A DNA stretch of 64,000 nucleotides, taken from contig NZ_FTOB01000005.1 of NCBI RefSeq assembly GCF_900156625.1, forward strand, positions 1 to 64,000, written 5' to 3'. Source of the stretch: Zobellia uliginosa (GTDB lineage: Bacteria; Bacteroidota; Bacteroidia; Flavobacteriales; Flavobacteriaceae). Shown in pieces: positions 35,260 through 45,215 of this stretch. Each line of letters opens with the position of its first letter. The first letter of the stretch is position 1. Made by a program: the position numbers and the translations under genes. The notes beneath the pieces were generated by a model that was not told where the DNA came from, ran no database searches, and saw only the letters and a list, made by a program, of their open reading frames with translations.

Positions 35260-36261
35260 ATGAAAAAAATTCAAGAGGTATTAAAGGAACGCATTTTAGT
35301 ATTGGACGGTGCCATGGGTACCATGCTCCAACGCTATAAGTTTACCGAGGAAGATTTCCGCGGTGAGCGTTTTAAAGATTGGGAACACCCCTTGCAGGGG
35401 AACAATGATCTATTGTCGCTGACCCAACCCGAAGCCATTGCCGAGGTGCATCGTAAATACTTCGCCGCAGGCGCCGATATTGTCGAGACCAATACCTTTT
35501 CGGGTACCACCATCGCCATGGCCGATTACCATATGGAAGATTTGGTGTACGAACTCAATTATGAGTCCGCACGCATTGCCAAGGAGGTGGCCGATGAGTT
35601 TACCGCCAAAGAGCCCAATAAGCCAAGGTTTGTAGCTGGGAGTATAGGGCCGACGAACAAAACGGCCAGTATGTCTCCCGATGTAAACGATCCAGGCTAT
35701 AGGGCCGTTTCTTTCGATGAGTTGCGAATTGCCTATAAACAACAGGTGGAAGCCTTGTTAGATGGTGGGGCCGACATTCTTTTGGTCGAGACCATTTTTG
35801 ACACGCTTAATGCCAAAGCCGCCCTTTTTGCCATAGAAGAGGTAAAGGAGGAACGGAATATAGAAGTGCCCATTATGGTGAGCGGTACCATTACCGATGC
35901 CTCGGGAAGAACCTTGTCGGGACAAACGGCAGAGGCATTTTTGATTTCCATTTCACACATTCCGATCTTTTCCGTAGGGTTCAACTGTGCCCTTGGGGCC
36001 AATCAGTTGGTGCCCCACTTGGAGGTTTTGTCGACCAGAACGGAGCATGCCGTTTCGGCCCACCCGAACGCGGGCTTGCCCAATGCCTTTGGGGAATACG
36101 ATGAAACTCCCGAGCAAATGGCCGAGCAGATAAAGGAATATGTGGAAAAAGGCCTGGTCAATATTGTTGGCGGGTGCTGTGGTACAACGCCTGAGCACAT
36201 TACGGCCATTGCGGATCTAGTGAGAGAATACGACCCACGGAAGATAGCCGTGGAATCTTGA
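35260..36261 (+). CDS. metH: methionine synthase, homocysteine-binding half (split MetH)
   Basis: The 333-residue homocysteine S-methyltransferase domain opens [13 protein letters not shown]. The zinc ligands are Cys243 (FNCALG) and Cys306/Cys307 ([11 protein letters not shown]). It binds and activates homocysteine for methyl transfer. The remaining MetH domains are encoded by the next gene, 44 bp downstream, so the two products must act together. The split lies at the natural linker between the homocysteine and folate domains and no frameshift is evident. It is controlled by a SAM-I riboswitch and has a strong Shine-Dalgarno. Confidence 0.95.
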   Translation: MKKIQEVLKERILVLDGAMGTMLQRYKFTEEDFRGERFKDWEHPLQGNNDLLSLTQPEAIAEVHRKYFAAGADIVETNTFSGTTIAMADYHMEDLVYELNYESARIAKEVADEFTAKEPNKPRFVAGSIGPTNKTASMSPDVNDPGYRAVSFDELRIAYKQQVEALLDGGADILLVETIFDTLNAKAALFAIEEVKEERNIEVPIMVSGTITDASGRTLSGQTAEAFLISISHIPIFSVGFNCALGANQLVPHLEVLSTRTEHAVSAHPNAGLPNAFGEYDETPEQMAEQIKEYVEKGLVNIVGGCCGTTPEHITAIADLVREYDPRKIAVES

Positions 36262-36305
36262 TGGGAATGCAGATGCATCAAGTATAAAAAAATGATGGAG
36301 ATATT

Positions 36306-39044
36306 ATGAGTAACGACTCGAACATACCGATAACCGATACCCGACCCTCGGCCGCCCGCTACCTAAAACTATCGGGTTTGGAACCCTTGGTGATCACCCC
36401 CGAAAGTAATTTCGTAAATGTGGGCGAACGTACCAATGTGGCCGGGTCTAAACGTTTTTTACGCCTGATCAAGGAGCGTAAGTTCGAAGAGGCCTTAGAC
36501 GTTGCAAGAGATCAGGTTGAAGGTGGGGCCCAGATTATCGATATTAATATGGATGACGGTCTGATCGATGGAAAAGAGGCCATGGTCAAATTCTTGAACC
36601 TGGTTATTGCCGAACCTGATATTGCCAAGGTACCCATAATGATCGATAGCTCTAAATGGGATATTATCGAGGCAGGCTTGCAGGTCGTTCAAGGTAAATG
36701 CGTGGTAAACTCCATCAGTTTAAAGGAAGGTGAGGAAGAATTTATCAATCACGCCAAATTAATTAAAAGATATGGCGCGGCCGTTATCGTAATGGCCTTT
36801 GACGAGGTAGGTCAGGCCGACAATTATGATAGGCGCATAGAAATTTCAAAAAGATCCTATGATATTTTGGTGGACCAAGTAGGTTTTCCACCGGAAGATA
36901 TCATTTTCGACCTTAATATTTTCCCCGTTGCCACGGGTATGGACGAGCACAAGCTCAATGCCCTGGATTTTATTAAGGCTACTAAATGGGTTCGTGAGAA
37001 TCTGCCCTATGCCAGTGTGAGCGGAGGGGTGAGTAATGTTTCCTTTTCGTTCAGGGGGAACAACCCCGTGCGTGAGGCCATGCACTCGGTTTTTCTGTAC
37101 CATGCCATCAAAGCGGGTATGAACATGGGGATCGTAAACCCGACCATGTTGGAGATTTATGACGACATTCCTAAAGATTTATTAGAGCATGTAGAAGATG
37201 TTATTCTCAACCGCAGGGATGACGCGACCGAACGGTTGTTGGATTTTGCCGAATCGGTAGTAGGTAAGGCCAAGGAAAGTAAAATAGACCTTTCGTGGCG
37301 TGAAGAACCCTTGCAGGACAGGATCACGAGGGCCTTGGTCAAGGGAATAGATCAGTATATAGTAGAAGATGTAGAGGAGGCCCGTATGGCCGCCGATAAG
37401 CCTATTGAGGTAATCGAAGGCCACCTTATGATAGGTATGAACGTGGTGGGCGACCTGTTCGGTAGTGGAAAAATGTTTCTGCCCCAGGTAGTGAAGTCGG
37501 CCCGTGTCATGAAAAAGGCCGTGGCGTATTTGTTGCCCTATATTGAAGAGGAAAAATTGAAGAATCCGCAAGTCGGGGATGATAAGGGCAATGGGAAAAT
37601 CTTAATGGCCACCGTTAAGGGCGATGTGCATGACATCGGAAAAAACATTGTAAGTGTAGTCTTGGCCTGTAACAATTACGAGATTGTCGATTTGGGGGTC
37701 ATGGTTCCGCCCGAAAAGATAATTGCCGAGGCCATAGCCCACAATGTAGACGTTATCGGGTTGAGCGGACTCATTACGCCTTCGCTTGACGAGATGGTAC
37801 ACTTGGCCAAGGAAATGGAACGCAAGAACTTTAAAGTGCCCTTGCTCATAGGAGGGGCAACGACGAGTAAGGCGCATACGGCCGTAAAAATAGACCCGCA
37901 ATACAGTGAGGCCGTGGTGCACGTAAACGATGCGTCAAGGGCCGTTACCGTAGTGGGCGACCTGTTGCAGAAAGATACTTCGGAGAAATATAAGAAGACG
38001 ATCAAGGAAGATTATGACGTTTTCAGGGAAAAGTTCTTGAGCCGTACCAAAAAGAAGGAATACAAAAGCCTTGCTGCCGCTAGGGAAAACCGATTTAAGA
38101 TCGACTGGGAAGACAGCCCGATCGTAAAGCCCCGTCAGCTTGGTATTCAGGTAATCGAAGACGTAGATCTTGAAAAACTGGTGCCTTTTATCGACTGGAC
38201 GCCCTTTTTTAGAAGTTGGGAGCTGCACGGAAAATACCCTGATATTCTAACCGACGAGATCGTTGGTGAACAGGCCACGGAGCTTTTTGCCGATGCACAA
38301 AAAATGTTGCAGTCTATCTTAAAGGATAAAAAGTTGACGGGTAAAGGGATTTTCGGGCTCTTTCCGGCCAATACCTTGGAGAACCACGACGATATTGAGG
38401 TAGAGGTGAACGACGGTCAAGAGGATAAAACATATGTCTTTAGAACCTTGCGGCAGCAATTGAAACGTCGCGAGGGCGTGCCAGATTACGCACTGGCCGA
38501 TTTTGTGGCGCCAAAAGAAACGGGCAAGCAAGATTATGTAGGGTGCTTTTGTGTGACTACAGGTTTCGGTACCGATGAACTGGCGGATGCCTACCGTAAG
38601 AACCTAGACGATTACAACTCCATTTTGGTAAAGGCGTTGAGCGACCGTTTGGCCGAAGCTTTTGCCGAATACTTACACCTAGAGGTGCGAAGGGAGCATT
38701 GGGGCTATGCCGCCGATGAGCATTTGAAAAACGACGAGTTGATCGATGAGAAATATAAGGGGATCCGTCCCGCGCCAGGATATCCGGCCTGTCCCGACCA
38801 CCTTGAAAAGCTGACCCTTTGGGACATGCTCAAGGTAGAGGAGCGAATCGGTGTGAAACTTACCGACAGTCTGGCCATGTGGCCGGCGTCATCGGTTTCG
38901 GGCTATTATTTTGGGAATGCCGAGGCCCGGTATTTCGGGTTGGGAAAAATAAAGGAAGACCAAGTGGCCGATTTTGCCGAACGGAAGGGGATTCCCCTGG
39001 AAGAGGCGACCAAGTGGTTGGCGCCGAATATAGCGGACGATTGA
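36306..39044 (+). CDS. metH: methionine synthase, folate-, cobalamin- and SAM-binding part (split MetH)
   Basis: The 912-residue protein continues MetH. It has a pterin-binding domain at about 40-290 ([14 protein letters not shown]), a cobalamin cap at about 320-410, and a B12-binding domain at about 420-550 with DVHDIG at 440-445 (His442 the cobalt ligand). The reactivation domain, about 580-900, holds [12 protein letters not shown] at 821-832. It moves the methyl group from methyltetrahydrofolate through cobalamin to homocysteine held by the partner protein. Presence of this enzyme means the strain needs cobalamin. It is cotranscribed with the preceding half. Confidence 0.96.
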   Translation: MSNDSNIPITDTRPSAARYLKLSGLEPLVITPESNFVNVGERTNVAGSKRFLRLIKERKFEEALDVARDQVEGGAQIIDINMDDGLIDGKEAMVKFLNLVIAEPDIAKVPIMIDSSKWDIIEAGLQVVQGKCVVNSISLKEGEEEFINHAKLIKRYGAAVIVMAFDEVGQADNYDRRIEISKRSYDILVDQVGFPPEDIIFDLNIFPVATGMDEHKLNALDFIKATKWVRENLPYASVSGGVSNVSFSFRGNNPVREAMHSVFLYHAIKAGMNMGIVNPTMLEIYDDIPKDLLEHVEDVILNRRDDATERLLDFAESVVGKAKESKIDLSWREEPLQDRITRALVKGIDQYIVEDVEEARMAADKPIEVIEGHLMIGMNVVGDLFGSGKMFLPQVVKSARVMKKAVAYLLPYIEEEKLKNPQVGDDKGNGKILMATVKGDVHDIGKNIVSVVLACNNYEIVDLGVMVPPEKIIAEAIAHNVDVIGLSGLITPSLDEMVHLAKEMERKNFKVPLLIGGATTSKAHTAVKIDPQYSEAVVHVNDASRAVTVVGDLLQKDTSEKYKKTIKEDYDVFREKFLSRTKKKEYKSLAAARENRFKIDWEDSPIVKPRQLGIQVIEDVDLEKLVPFIDWTPFFRSWELHGKYPDILTDEIVGEQATELFADAQKMLQSILKDKKLTGKGIFGLFPANTLENHDDIEVEVNDGQEDKTYVFRTLRQQLKRREGVPDYALADFVAPKETGKQDYVGCFCVTTGFGTDELADAYRKNLDDYNSILVKALSDRLAEAFAEYLHLEVRREHWGYAADEHLKNDELIDEKYKGIRPAPGYPACPDHLEKLTLWDMLKVEERIGVKLTDSLAMWPASSVSGYYFGNAEARYFGLGKIKEDQVADFAERKGIPLEEATKWLAPNIADD

Positions 39045-39238
39045 TATAGAACACCTATGCCGAGGTATAGCGGATGCTTTTAACGGTGTAGTCGATTGAA
39101 ATAACAGAAATAATGCGTTAGGGATAGGAGCGGTATCTTTTTAAAGTCCGACAGGCTTTAAAAAATTTAGCGGATAGCCCGCCCGAACGCCATAGAAGAG
39201 CATAAACATTAAATTTCCCGGTCAAAGGGGCAGTATAC

Positions 39239-40192
39239 ATGAAAATAACGGACCATATAAAGAATGCAAAGGGCAAAACTTTATTTTCCTTTGAAATTAT
39301 ACCTCCTGTAAAAGGACATCAGATTCAGCAACTTTACGATAATATCGATCCCTTGATGGATTTTAAGCCTCCGTTCATTGATGTGACCACGTCGCGGGAG
39401 GAGTATGTCTATATTGATCGTGACGGTCTGTTGGATAAGAAGCTGACCCGTATGCGTCCTGGTACCGTTGGTATTTGTGCATCTATAAAGCACAAGTACA
39501 ACGTAGATACCGTACCCCATGTGCTTTGCGGTGGATTTACGAGGGAAGAGACCGAGTATCTGTTGGTCGATTGCCATTATTTGGGCATTGACAATATTAT
39601 GGCCCTTCGTGGCGATGCCATGAAAGACGAAAAATATTTTCAGCCGACCAAGGGAGGGCATGCCTATGCCGTTGATTTGGTGAAGCAGGTACATGAGCTG
39701 AATTGCGGTAATTATTTGCACGATACGGTAGAGACCGATAATTGTGCCGATTTCTGTATCGGTGTGGCCGGATATCCTGAAAAACACTTGGAGGCGCCTT
39801 CTTTGAAATCGGACTTAAAACGATTGAAGGAAAAGGTAGATGCCGGCGCCGATTATGTGGTGACCCAGATGTTTTTTGATAATAAAAAGTATTTTGAGTT
39901 TGTAGAGGAAGCCAAAAAAATGGGTATAAACATTCCGATTATTCCGGGGATCAAGCCTATTGCGGTCAAAAGACACTTGCAGTTGCTGCCCCAGGTATTT
40001 CGGATAGATTTGCCGCAAGACCTGATCGATGCCGTTGACGATTGTGCCTCGAACAAAGAGGTGCGTCAGGTGGGTATTGAGTGGGCCATTCAGCAATCAA
40101 AGGAGTTGAAGGCGGCCGGAGTACCCGTACTGCACTATTACTCAATGGGGAAATCCGATAACATCAAGGCCATTGCCGAGAAGATTTTTTAA
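39239..40192 (+). CDS. metF: 5,10-methylenetetrahydrofolate reductase
   Basis: The 317-residue flavoprotein of the MTHFR family contains TLFSFEIIPPVKG, ALRGDAMKDEKY, GVAGYPEKH and DAGADYVVTQMFFDN. It reduces methylenetetrahydrofolate to the methyl donor used by MetH. It follows the split metH on the same strand, with a 194-bp gap (39045-39238) in which no clear promoter or terminator was found, so it may share the riboswitch transcript. Length is normal. Confidence 0.96.
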   Translation: MKITDHIKNAKGKTLFSFEIIPPVKGHQIQQLYDNIDPLMDFKPPFIDVTTSREEYVYIDRDGLLDKKLTRMRPGTVGICASIKHKYNVDTVPHVLCGGFTREETEYLLVDCHYLGIDNIMALRGDAMKDEKYFQPTKGGHAYAVDLVKQVHELNCGNYLHDTVETDNCADFCIGVAGYPEKHLEAPSLKSDLKRLKEKVDAGADYVVTQMFFDNKKYFEFVEEAKKMGINIPIIPGIKPIAVKRHLQLLPQVFRIDLPQDLIDAVDDCASNKEVRQVGIEWAIQQSKELKAAGVPVLHYYSMGKSDNIKAIAEKIF

Positions 40193-40225
40193 ATCAGTGG
40201 CTTTGTAAGAAAATAAAGGCGAACC

Positions 40226-40258
40226 TTGGGCTTAAAATAACGAATAATATTATTTTTG
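40226..40258 (+). promoter_or_regulatory. promoter of acyloxyacyl hydrolase gene
   Basis: TTG (40226-40228), 22 bp, TATTTTTG (40251-40258), an exact consensus match. The -7 box ends 6 bp before the ATG, so a leaderless or nearly leaderless mRNA is likely. Confidence 0.6.
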
Positions 40259-40264
40259 CGCTCC

Positions 40265-41359
40265 ATGAGCCCAAGGGTGTTTTTATTTTTTCTGATGTGT
40301 GCCGGATATTGTTTTTCACAAGAGTCCGAAAGAGCCCATACTTATACGTTTGAAGCGAACCAGTTTTACGGTTCCATTATACTGCACAATCCTGATATTT
40401 CGCATTTGATTACGGATCACCCTGCGGGTGTTGTTCTGGCGTACAATCGAAAGACCTTTGGTTTAAAGGAATGGGAGGAGTGGTACAACTATCCTGATTT
40501 GGGGGGCTCGTTTATCTATCACAACACGAACAGTTCGGTTTTGGGTGAGGCCTATGCTGTGTATGCCCATTTCAACTTTTACTTTTTAAAGCGCAACCTT
40601 CAGTTTCGGGTGGCCCAGGGACTGGCCTATATGACCAACCCTTACGATCGGGAGACCAATTTTAGGAACAATGCCTACGGTACTCGATTGTTGAGCTCTA
40701 ACTATGCCATGATAAATTACCATAAAGAGAATATTTATAAAGGCTTGGGCTTTAAGGCGGGTATTTCTATCACGCATTTCTCCAATGCCAATGTAAAGGC
40801 GCCCAATACCTCTACCAATACCTTCGCCTTTAATATGGGGCTAACATATACCTTGGAAGGTAAGGACACGGAATATATTCGACGGGAAAAGGTAAGGCTT
40901 ACAGAGTCTATCAAATACAACCTGGTTTTTAGGGGAGGTATCAACGAGAGCGACAATATTGGCCACGGCCAGTATCCCTTCTATATTTTTTCGGCTTATG
41001 CCGATAAACGCCTAGGACGGAAAAGTGCCGTTCAATTGGGAGCGGATGTGTTTTTTAGCAATTTCTTGAAGGAATTGATAAGGTACCAGTCGATTTCATT
41101 TCCTGAAAATGACATAGATCCCGATACCGATTTTAAGCGGGTGGGGGTTTTTGTGGGACATGAACTTTTTATCAATAAGCTTTCCATAGAAACGCAGCTC
41201 GGGTATTATGTGTATTATCCGTTTGATTTTGAGGGAAAGGTGTATAACCGCCTTAGTCTCAAACGCTATTTTGGCGATAAGGTATTTGGGGTGGTAAGCT
41301 TGAAATCGCATGCCGCCGCCGCCGAAGCCGTGGAATTCGGTGTAGGGATACGATTGTAA
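40265..41359 (+). CDS. acyloxyacyl hydrolase / lipid A 3-O-deacylase (PagL-like)
   Basis: The 364-residue outer-membrane protein has a signal peptide (MSPRVFLFFLMCAGYCFSQ). The PagL-type catalytic segment is HFSNANVKAPN, with His171 and Ser173 as the expected pair, embedded in barrel strands. PagL enzymes remove an acyl chain from lipid A in the outer membrane. It is about twice the length of PagL itself, like other Bacteroidota members, with a long C-terminal part of unknown role. The start is set at ATG 40265; a TTG three codons upstream lies inside the -7 box and is unlikely. Confidence 0.85.
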   Translation: MSPRVFLFFLMCAGYCFSQESERAHTYTFEANQFYGSIILHNPDISHLITDHPAGVVLAYNRKTFGLKEWEEWYNYPDLGGSFIYHNTNSSVLGEAYAVYAHFNFYFLKRNLQFRVAQGLAYMTNPYDRETNFRNNAYGTRLLSSNYAMINYHKENIYKGLGFKAGISITHFSNANVKAPNTSTNTFAFNMGLTYTLEGKDTEYIRREKVRLTESIKYNLVFRGGINESDNIGHGQYPFYIFSAYADKRLGRKSAVQLGADVFFSNFLKELIRYQSISFPENDIDPDTDFKRVGVFVGHELFINKLSIETQLGYYVYYPFDFEGKVYNRLSLKRYFGDKVFGVVSLKSHAAAAEAVEFGVGIRL

Positions 41360-41376
41360 TGAAAGAGGTATAGAAT

Positions 41377-42195
41377 ATGGCAATAGGGTTAAAAGATAGG
41401 GATAGTGAAACCGTGCCTTTGGGTAGTGGTAGAGTGGTGCGCCGGTCTCGTTTTTTTGCGATGCTTTGTTGTATCGTTGTGCTTGTTTCCTGTAATGGTG
41501 AAAATGCTTCCGACTGTTTTCAGGGTACCGGTGATATCGTGCGTGAAGAGGTAGTGGTTGATAATTTTACCCAGATTACGGTTTACGAGAATGTAAGCTT
41601 GGTTGTAAAGCAAGGTCCTGTTCAAAAGGTAGAGATTGAAACGGGAAGTGTATTGCGGAACGAGGTTACGGCCGAGGTGGTAGATGGGCGGCTTATCTTA
41701 CGCGATACGAATGATTGTAATTATTTTAGGGATTATGGCGTTACGAAAATTTACGTGACCGCACCCGATATTACCGAGATACGAAGCAGCACCGGCTGGC
41801 CTATTTCAAGCGATGGCGTTTTGGCGTATTCGAGATTGAACCTGTTGTCGGAAAGTTTTGCCGACCCCGAAGCACAAACCACCGATGGTGAGTTTGATTT
41901 GGAGGTGGCCGGTAATGACCTGAACGTGGTAGTAAACGGAATCGCTTATTTTAAGTTGAAAGGCACGGTCGATAATTTAAGTTTGACCATTGCTGCGGGC
42001 GATTCGCGCATAGAGGCCGCGGACCTGGTCGCCCAAAGCGTGACCTTAAACCATAGGGGGTCGAACGATATGTACGTGAATCCGCAAGAGTCCATTAAAG
42101 GGGTGATTCGCGGGGTTGGAGATGTCTTTAGTTCAAACCGGCCGACAGCGGTAGATGTGGAAGAATTATACAAAGGGCGCCTCATTTTTGAGTAG
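41377..42195 (+). CDS. DUF2807 putative auto-transporter adhesin-type lipoprotein
   Basis: The 272-residue protein has a long N terminus (about 25 residues, containing RRSRFF), then the hydrophobic stretch [11 protein letters not shown] with a lipobox Cys, and a DUF2807 head domain at about 55-265 ([17 protein letters not shown]...LRSSTG-like repeats forming a beta-helix). The n-region is unusually long, so translation may begin at an internal GTG closer to RRSRFF. It starts 17 bp after the acyloxyacyl hydrolase gene and may be in the same operon. Function is unknown; such proteins are surface or periplasmic lipoproteins of Bacteroidota. Confidence 0.8.
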   Translation: MAIGLKDRDSETVPLGSGRVVRRSRFFAMLCCIVVLVSCNGENASDCFQGTGDIVREEVVVDNFTQITVYENVSLVVKQGPVQKVEIETGSVLRNEVTAEVVDGRLILRDTNDCNYFRDYGVTKIYVTAPDITEIRSSTGWPISSDGVLAYSRLNLLSESFADPEAQTTDGEFDLEVAGNDLNVVVNGIAYFKLKGTVDNLSLTIAAGDSRIEAADLVAQSVTLNHRGSNDMYVNPQESIKGVIRGVGDVFSSNRPTAVDVEELYKGRLIFE

Positions 42196-42255
42196 TTTCC
42201 GGGGTTAAGGTTCAACTTCTGCCCATAAGAGCGGTACGGGCACAAATGCAATCTG

Positions 42256-42263
42256 TAACTTTG
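42256..42263 (+). promoter_or_regulatory. -7 box of serine hydrolase gene
   Basis: TAACTTTG, an exact TAnnTTTG match, 18 bp upstream of the ATG at 42282. It lies inside the longer reading frame that begins at 42246, so it argues for the later start. Confidence 0.5.
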
Positions 42264-42281
42264 TGCCGACCGAAACCCGAT

Positions 42282-43370
42282 ATGAATCCGATTCTCAAGT
42301 ATATAGAAAACCTGTTCGCTAAGAAGCGTGTGTTGGGCAATGATCCATTGTTGAACGGATTGGTGGAGGCCGATCGCCTGTTGTTAGATCTGGTGTCGGA
42401 AGAGAAGATCCCCGGTCTCGCCATTACGGTACTCAAGCAGGGGGAATCCTTTTTTCAAAAGGGGTACGGCCTTTACGATAGGGAAAGGAAGCTTCCGGTA
42501 GATCCCCAAAGTTCCGTGTTTCGCATTGCCAGTGTTTCAAAGCCTATTGCCGCTACGGCCTTGGCTTATATGGTGGGCGATAACTTGATCGATTTAGATG
42601 CTTCCTTTTACGCTTATGTACCTTATTTTCCGAAGAAAAAATACGATTTTACCATTCGTCAATTGGCGAGTCATACCGCCGGTATAAGAGGGTATAGGGG
42701 TATTGAGTACGGTCTGAACAAGCCTTATACCATCAAGGAGGGTATAGAAATTTTTAAAGACGATGAATTGCTCTTTAAGCCCGGAACCGATTACCTCTAT
42801 AATAGTTTTGATTGGGTGTTGATATCCTTGGCCATGCAAGAGGTCAGTGGGATGCCGTTCGAGACCTATGTACAAGAGAGGGTTTTGGCCCCCTTGGGGA
42901 TGGACCGTACGTCATGGCCCGACTTAGGGCATACCCAAGTGGAACCATGTTTCTACTCTAAAAACAAAAGGGGCTTTCGTAAGGCCATTCCCGTAAACAA
43001 CCATTATAAAATGGCGGGCGGTGGTTTTCTTTCTACAACGCCCGATATTGCCAAGTTCGGGCAGGCCTATCTTGAGGGCCGGGTATTGACTCCTAGCCTT
43101 CGAAACGAGTTTCTCAGGGCTCAAAAGGTCGATGGTAGCTCTATTTATTACGGTTTGGGATGGCAGGTAAGCCAAGATGCCCAAGGAAGGCCCTATTATG
43201 GCCATGTGGGCAATGGTGTGGGCGGATATTCCAATTTCTTTGTCTACCCCGAAGAGGAAATGGTATTTTCCATATTGATCAATTGTACCGACCCCAAGGT
43301 ACAACCGGAACTGGATGTGGTCATCGATTGCCTGATACGGTCTAAGGAAGGGCGGTCCGCTTTATTGTAG
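42282..43370 (+). CDS. serine hydrolase of the beta-lactamase / penicillin-binding protein family
   Basis: The 362-residue class C-type serine hydrolase has the nucleophile motif SVSK (within FRIASVSKPIAA), the YNS counterpart of the YxN motif (DYLYNSFDW), and the HVGNG box near the C terminus in place of KTG, as in esterases and D-aminopeptidases. No signal peptide is visible from this start, so it may be cytoplasmic, and true beta-lactamase activity is unlikely. Substrate unknown. Start 42282 is chosen because a -7 box overlaps the upstream alternative at 42246. Confidence 0.83.
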   Translation: MNPILKYIENLFAKKRVLGNDPLLNGLVEADRLLLDLVSEEKIPGLAITVLKQGESFFQKGYGLYDRERKLPVDPQSSVFRIASVSKPIAATALAYMVGDNLIDLDASFYAYVPYFPKKKYDFTIRQLASHTAGIRGYRGIEYGLNKPYTIKEGIEIFKDDELLFKPGTDYLYNSFDWVLISLAMQEVSGMPFETYVQERVLAPLGMDRTSWPDLGHTQVEPCFYSKNKRGFRKAIPVNNHYKMAGGGFLSTTPDIAKFGQAYLEGRVLTPSLRNEFLRAQKVDGSSIYYGLGWQVSQDAQGRPYYGHVGNGVGGYSNFFVYPEEEMVFSILINCTDPKVQPELDVVIDCLIRSKEGRSALL

Positions 43371-43471
43371 CGGGTTTTGATCCAAATGCTTAAATAGTTA
43401 ATGCATAAGCTTTTTGAAGGGGTATAAGCTTGTCTCTTGCCTTGAAATCGTTTAGCTTTAGATAAAAAGCT

Positions 43472-43939
43472 ATGAAAAATCTAAAATCAATTATTTTGAC
43501 CCTCGGATGCGGGCTCTTTGCATTCACCTTAAGTGCCCAAGAGATAACTTCTTTTTCGGGCATGTGGGGACCTGAATTTTATCAAGATCGACAAAAGTTG
43601 ACGTGGAAGGAAATCGATAAGATCATGTCGGAAAGTCAAGTGGCCCAAATGAACTGGGAAAAATCGAAAAAACAAATGATGGGAGGTATGATTGCCGGGG
43701 CCGCCAATTTTGGTACGGCCATTTGGTTTTTGGTGAACGAGAACGATGACAGAAGTGTTACGGCACCTGCCATCGCTTTTGCAGGAACCGGGATCATTGG
43801 CTCTATTTTCTTTCACCACGCCATGAAAAACAAAAAGGAGGCCATACTTAATTATAACGATAGTTTGGGTAATGGAACGTCCTTCCGTATGGTGCCCGCC
43901 GTTAATGAAAACGGAGTAGGCTTGGCCCTGAAGTTTTGA
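43472..43939 (+). CDS. hypothetical exported protein with two hydrophobic segments
   Basis: The 155-residue protein has a signal peptide (about 1-22, TLSAQ) and a conserved-looking block MWGPEFYQDRQKLTWKEIDKIM. Two hydrophobic helices (MMGGMIAGAANFGTAIWFLV and SVTAPAIAFAGTGIIGSIFF) lie near 69-88 and 96-116, and the tail is short. No family with known function was recognised. It is a lone gene convergent with gldA, separated by a shared terminator. A membrane-associated periplasmic protein is the most that can be said. Confidence 0.75.
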   Translation: MKNLKSIILTLGCGLFAFTLSAQEITSFSGMWGPEFYQDRQKLTWKEIDKIMSESQVAQMNWEKSKKQMMGGMIAGAANFGTAIWFLVNENDDRSVTAPAIAFAGTGIIGSIFFHHAMKNKKEAILNYNDSLGNGTSFRMVPAVNENGVGLALKF

Positions 43940-43958
43940 TTCGGACTACTGTAACCAT

Positions 43959-43994
43959 ATCCGGAATTCCATATAGGGCTTCCGGATTTTTTTT
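43959..43994 (+). terminator. intrinsic terminator after the hypothetical gene
   Basis: ATCCGGAA and TTCCGGAT form an 8-bp stem with a 13-nt loop, followed by eight T that reach the end of the convergent gldA. Confidence 0.8.
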
Positions 43995-44889
43995 AGTCGG
44001 AAGTAAGTTCGGTGAACAGGCTTTCGAGGTTTTTGTTCTTGCGGCTCAGTTGCAAGGTCTTCAGTTGGTTGTCGTGGGCAAAATCGAAAACGGCCGGGCG
44101 CATATCTTTGGAGGTGCTGAACGTGATTTCATAGACAAAGCCGCCAGTGTTTTTTACATGGCTTACGTTGGGCAACTTGTTCAAGAAAGCCTCTTCTACC
44201 CGGTAATCGAACTCCACCTCAATGATCTGTTCTTCGGCATCGCGCAGTTCGCTAAGTTTCTTGTCGGCTACAAGTACTCCTTTGTTAATGATCAGAACGC
44301 GGTCGCAAACGGCCTCTACCTCTTTCATGATATGGGTCGAGAGCAGTATGGTCTTTTCCTTTCCGATCTCTTTGATGAGTTTTCTGATTTCCAATAGTTG
44401 GTTGGGGTCGAGTCCGGTTGTAGGTTCGTCCAAGATCAGTACTTCGGGATCGTGCAATAGGGCGGCGGCAAGTCCGACACGTTGGCGGTAGCCCTTAGAG
44501 AGTTGCCCTATTTTTTTATGGGCTTCGGGTGAAAGTCCGGTTTGATCGATGACCTCGGGTATCCTAGCTTTGTCCGTTTTGTAGACATCGGCATTAAAGG
44601 CAAGGTATTCCTTTACGTACATGTCTAGGTACAGGGGGTTATGCTCGGGTAGGTAGCCGATACTTTCCCGAACCTTTTTCTTTTCCGTCAGAACGTCAAA
44701 GGAGTTGACCGAAGCCTCACCTTTGTCGGGCGAATAATAGGTGGTCAGTATCTTCATCATGGTTGACTTTCCGGCGCCGTTAGGCCCTAAAAAACCAACG
44801 ATTTCCCCTTTTTGAAGTTTAAAGCTGATGTTCTTCAAAGCTTTTTGGCTTCCGAAAGTTTTGCTGATTTTGTAGACGCTTATAGACAT
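43993..44889 (-). CDS. gldA: gliding motility-associated ABC transporter ATP-binding protein GldA
   Basis: The 298-residue ABC ATPase has Walker A GPNGAGKST at 35-43, signature LSKGYRQR near 134 and Walker B LILDEPTTGLD near 155. The N terminus (MSISVYKISKTFGSQKALKNI) and C-terminal DUF4162-like tail match GldA. With GldF and GldG it forms an ABC transporter needed for gliding in some Flavobacteriia; gldFG are not adjacent here. It is a single minus-strand gene. A general ABC-2 type ATPase is the alternative name if GldFG are absent from the genome. Confidence 0.88.
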   Translation of the reverse strand: MSISVYKISKTFGSQKALKNISFKLQKGEIVGFLGPNGAGKSTMMKILTTYYSPDKGEASVNSFDVLTEKKKVRESIGYLPEHNPLYLDMYVKEYLAFNADVYKTDKARIPEVIDQTGLSPEAHKKIGQLSKGYRQRVGLAAALLHDPEVLILDEPTTGLDPNQLLEIRKLIKEIGKEKTILLSTHIMKEVEAVCDRVLIINKGVLVADKKLSELRDAEEQIIEVEFDYRVEEAFLNKLPNVSHVKNTGGFVYEITFSTSKDMRPAVFDFAHDNQLKTLQLSRKNKNLESLFTELTSD

Positions 44890-45117
44890 ATAGGGACAAA
44901 TGAAAGTTAGATGATTGTTCTGAATGTAGATTTTAACGATGTACTTTTTTAGGGTACGTTCGGTTCATCCATCAAAAATAAACAATTAAGTAATATCGTA
45001 TTTTTTAAAAAGGCGCCCGTGAACTATGAAATGTAAAAATAGACCAATGCCTGAGTGCGAGATACATATAAATTGGAAAAAAATGTGTTCTACCCGTTTA
45101 TTTTTAAATTTAATTGT

Positions 45118-45125
45118 TACTTTAG
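45118..45125 (+). promoter_or_regulatory. possible -7 box of the phe/tyr operon
   Basis: TACTTTAG is one base off TAnnTTTG and lies 18 bp before the leader-peptide ATG. The rest of 44890-45117 shows nothing else recognised. Confidence 0.4.
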
Positions 45126-45143
45126 CCAAAGTTTAAGTGTGTT

Positions 45144-45215
45144 ATGACAAAGCGATTCTTTTTCAACGGTTTTTATTTTTACTTCTTTTTTGAGAGAGGT
45201 ACGGGACTGTTGTAA
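45144..45215 (+). CDS. Phe/Tyr-rich attenuator leader peptide of the pheA operon
   Basis: The 23-codon ORF starts MTKR and contains FFFNGFYFYFFF, so 8 of its residues are Phe and 2 are Tyr, then ends at TAA 45213-45215. Its last codons contain segment 1 (ACGGGACT, 45201-45208) of the attenuator. Completing translation would cover segment 1 and let the terminator form; stalling at Phe/Tyr codons would free segment 1 to pair with segment 2 and allow read-through. The regulated genes make Phe and Tyr. Confidence 0.88.
   Translation: MTKRFFFNGFYFYFFFERGTGLL

Noticed and set aside
42246-42281. Earlier ATG for the serine hydrolase
   Set aside because: A perfect -7 box (42256-42263) sits inside this extension.
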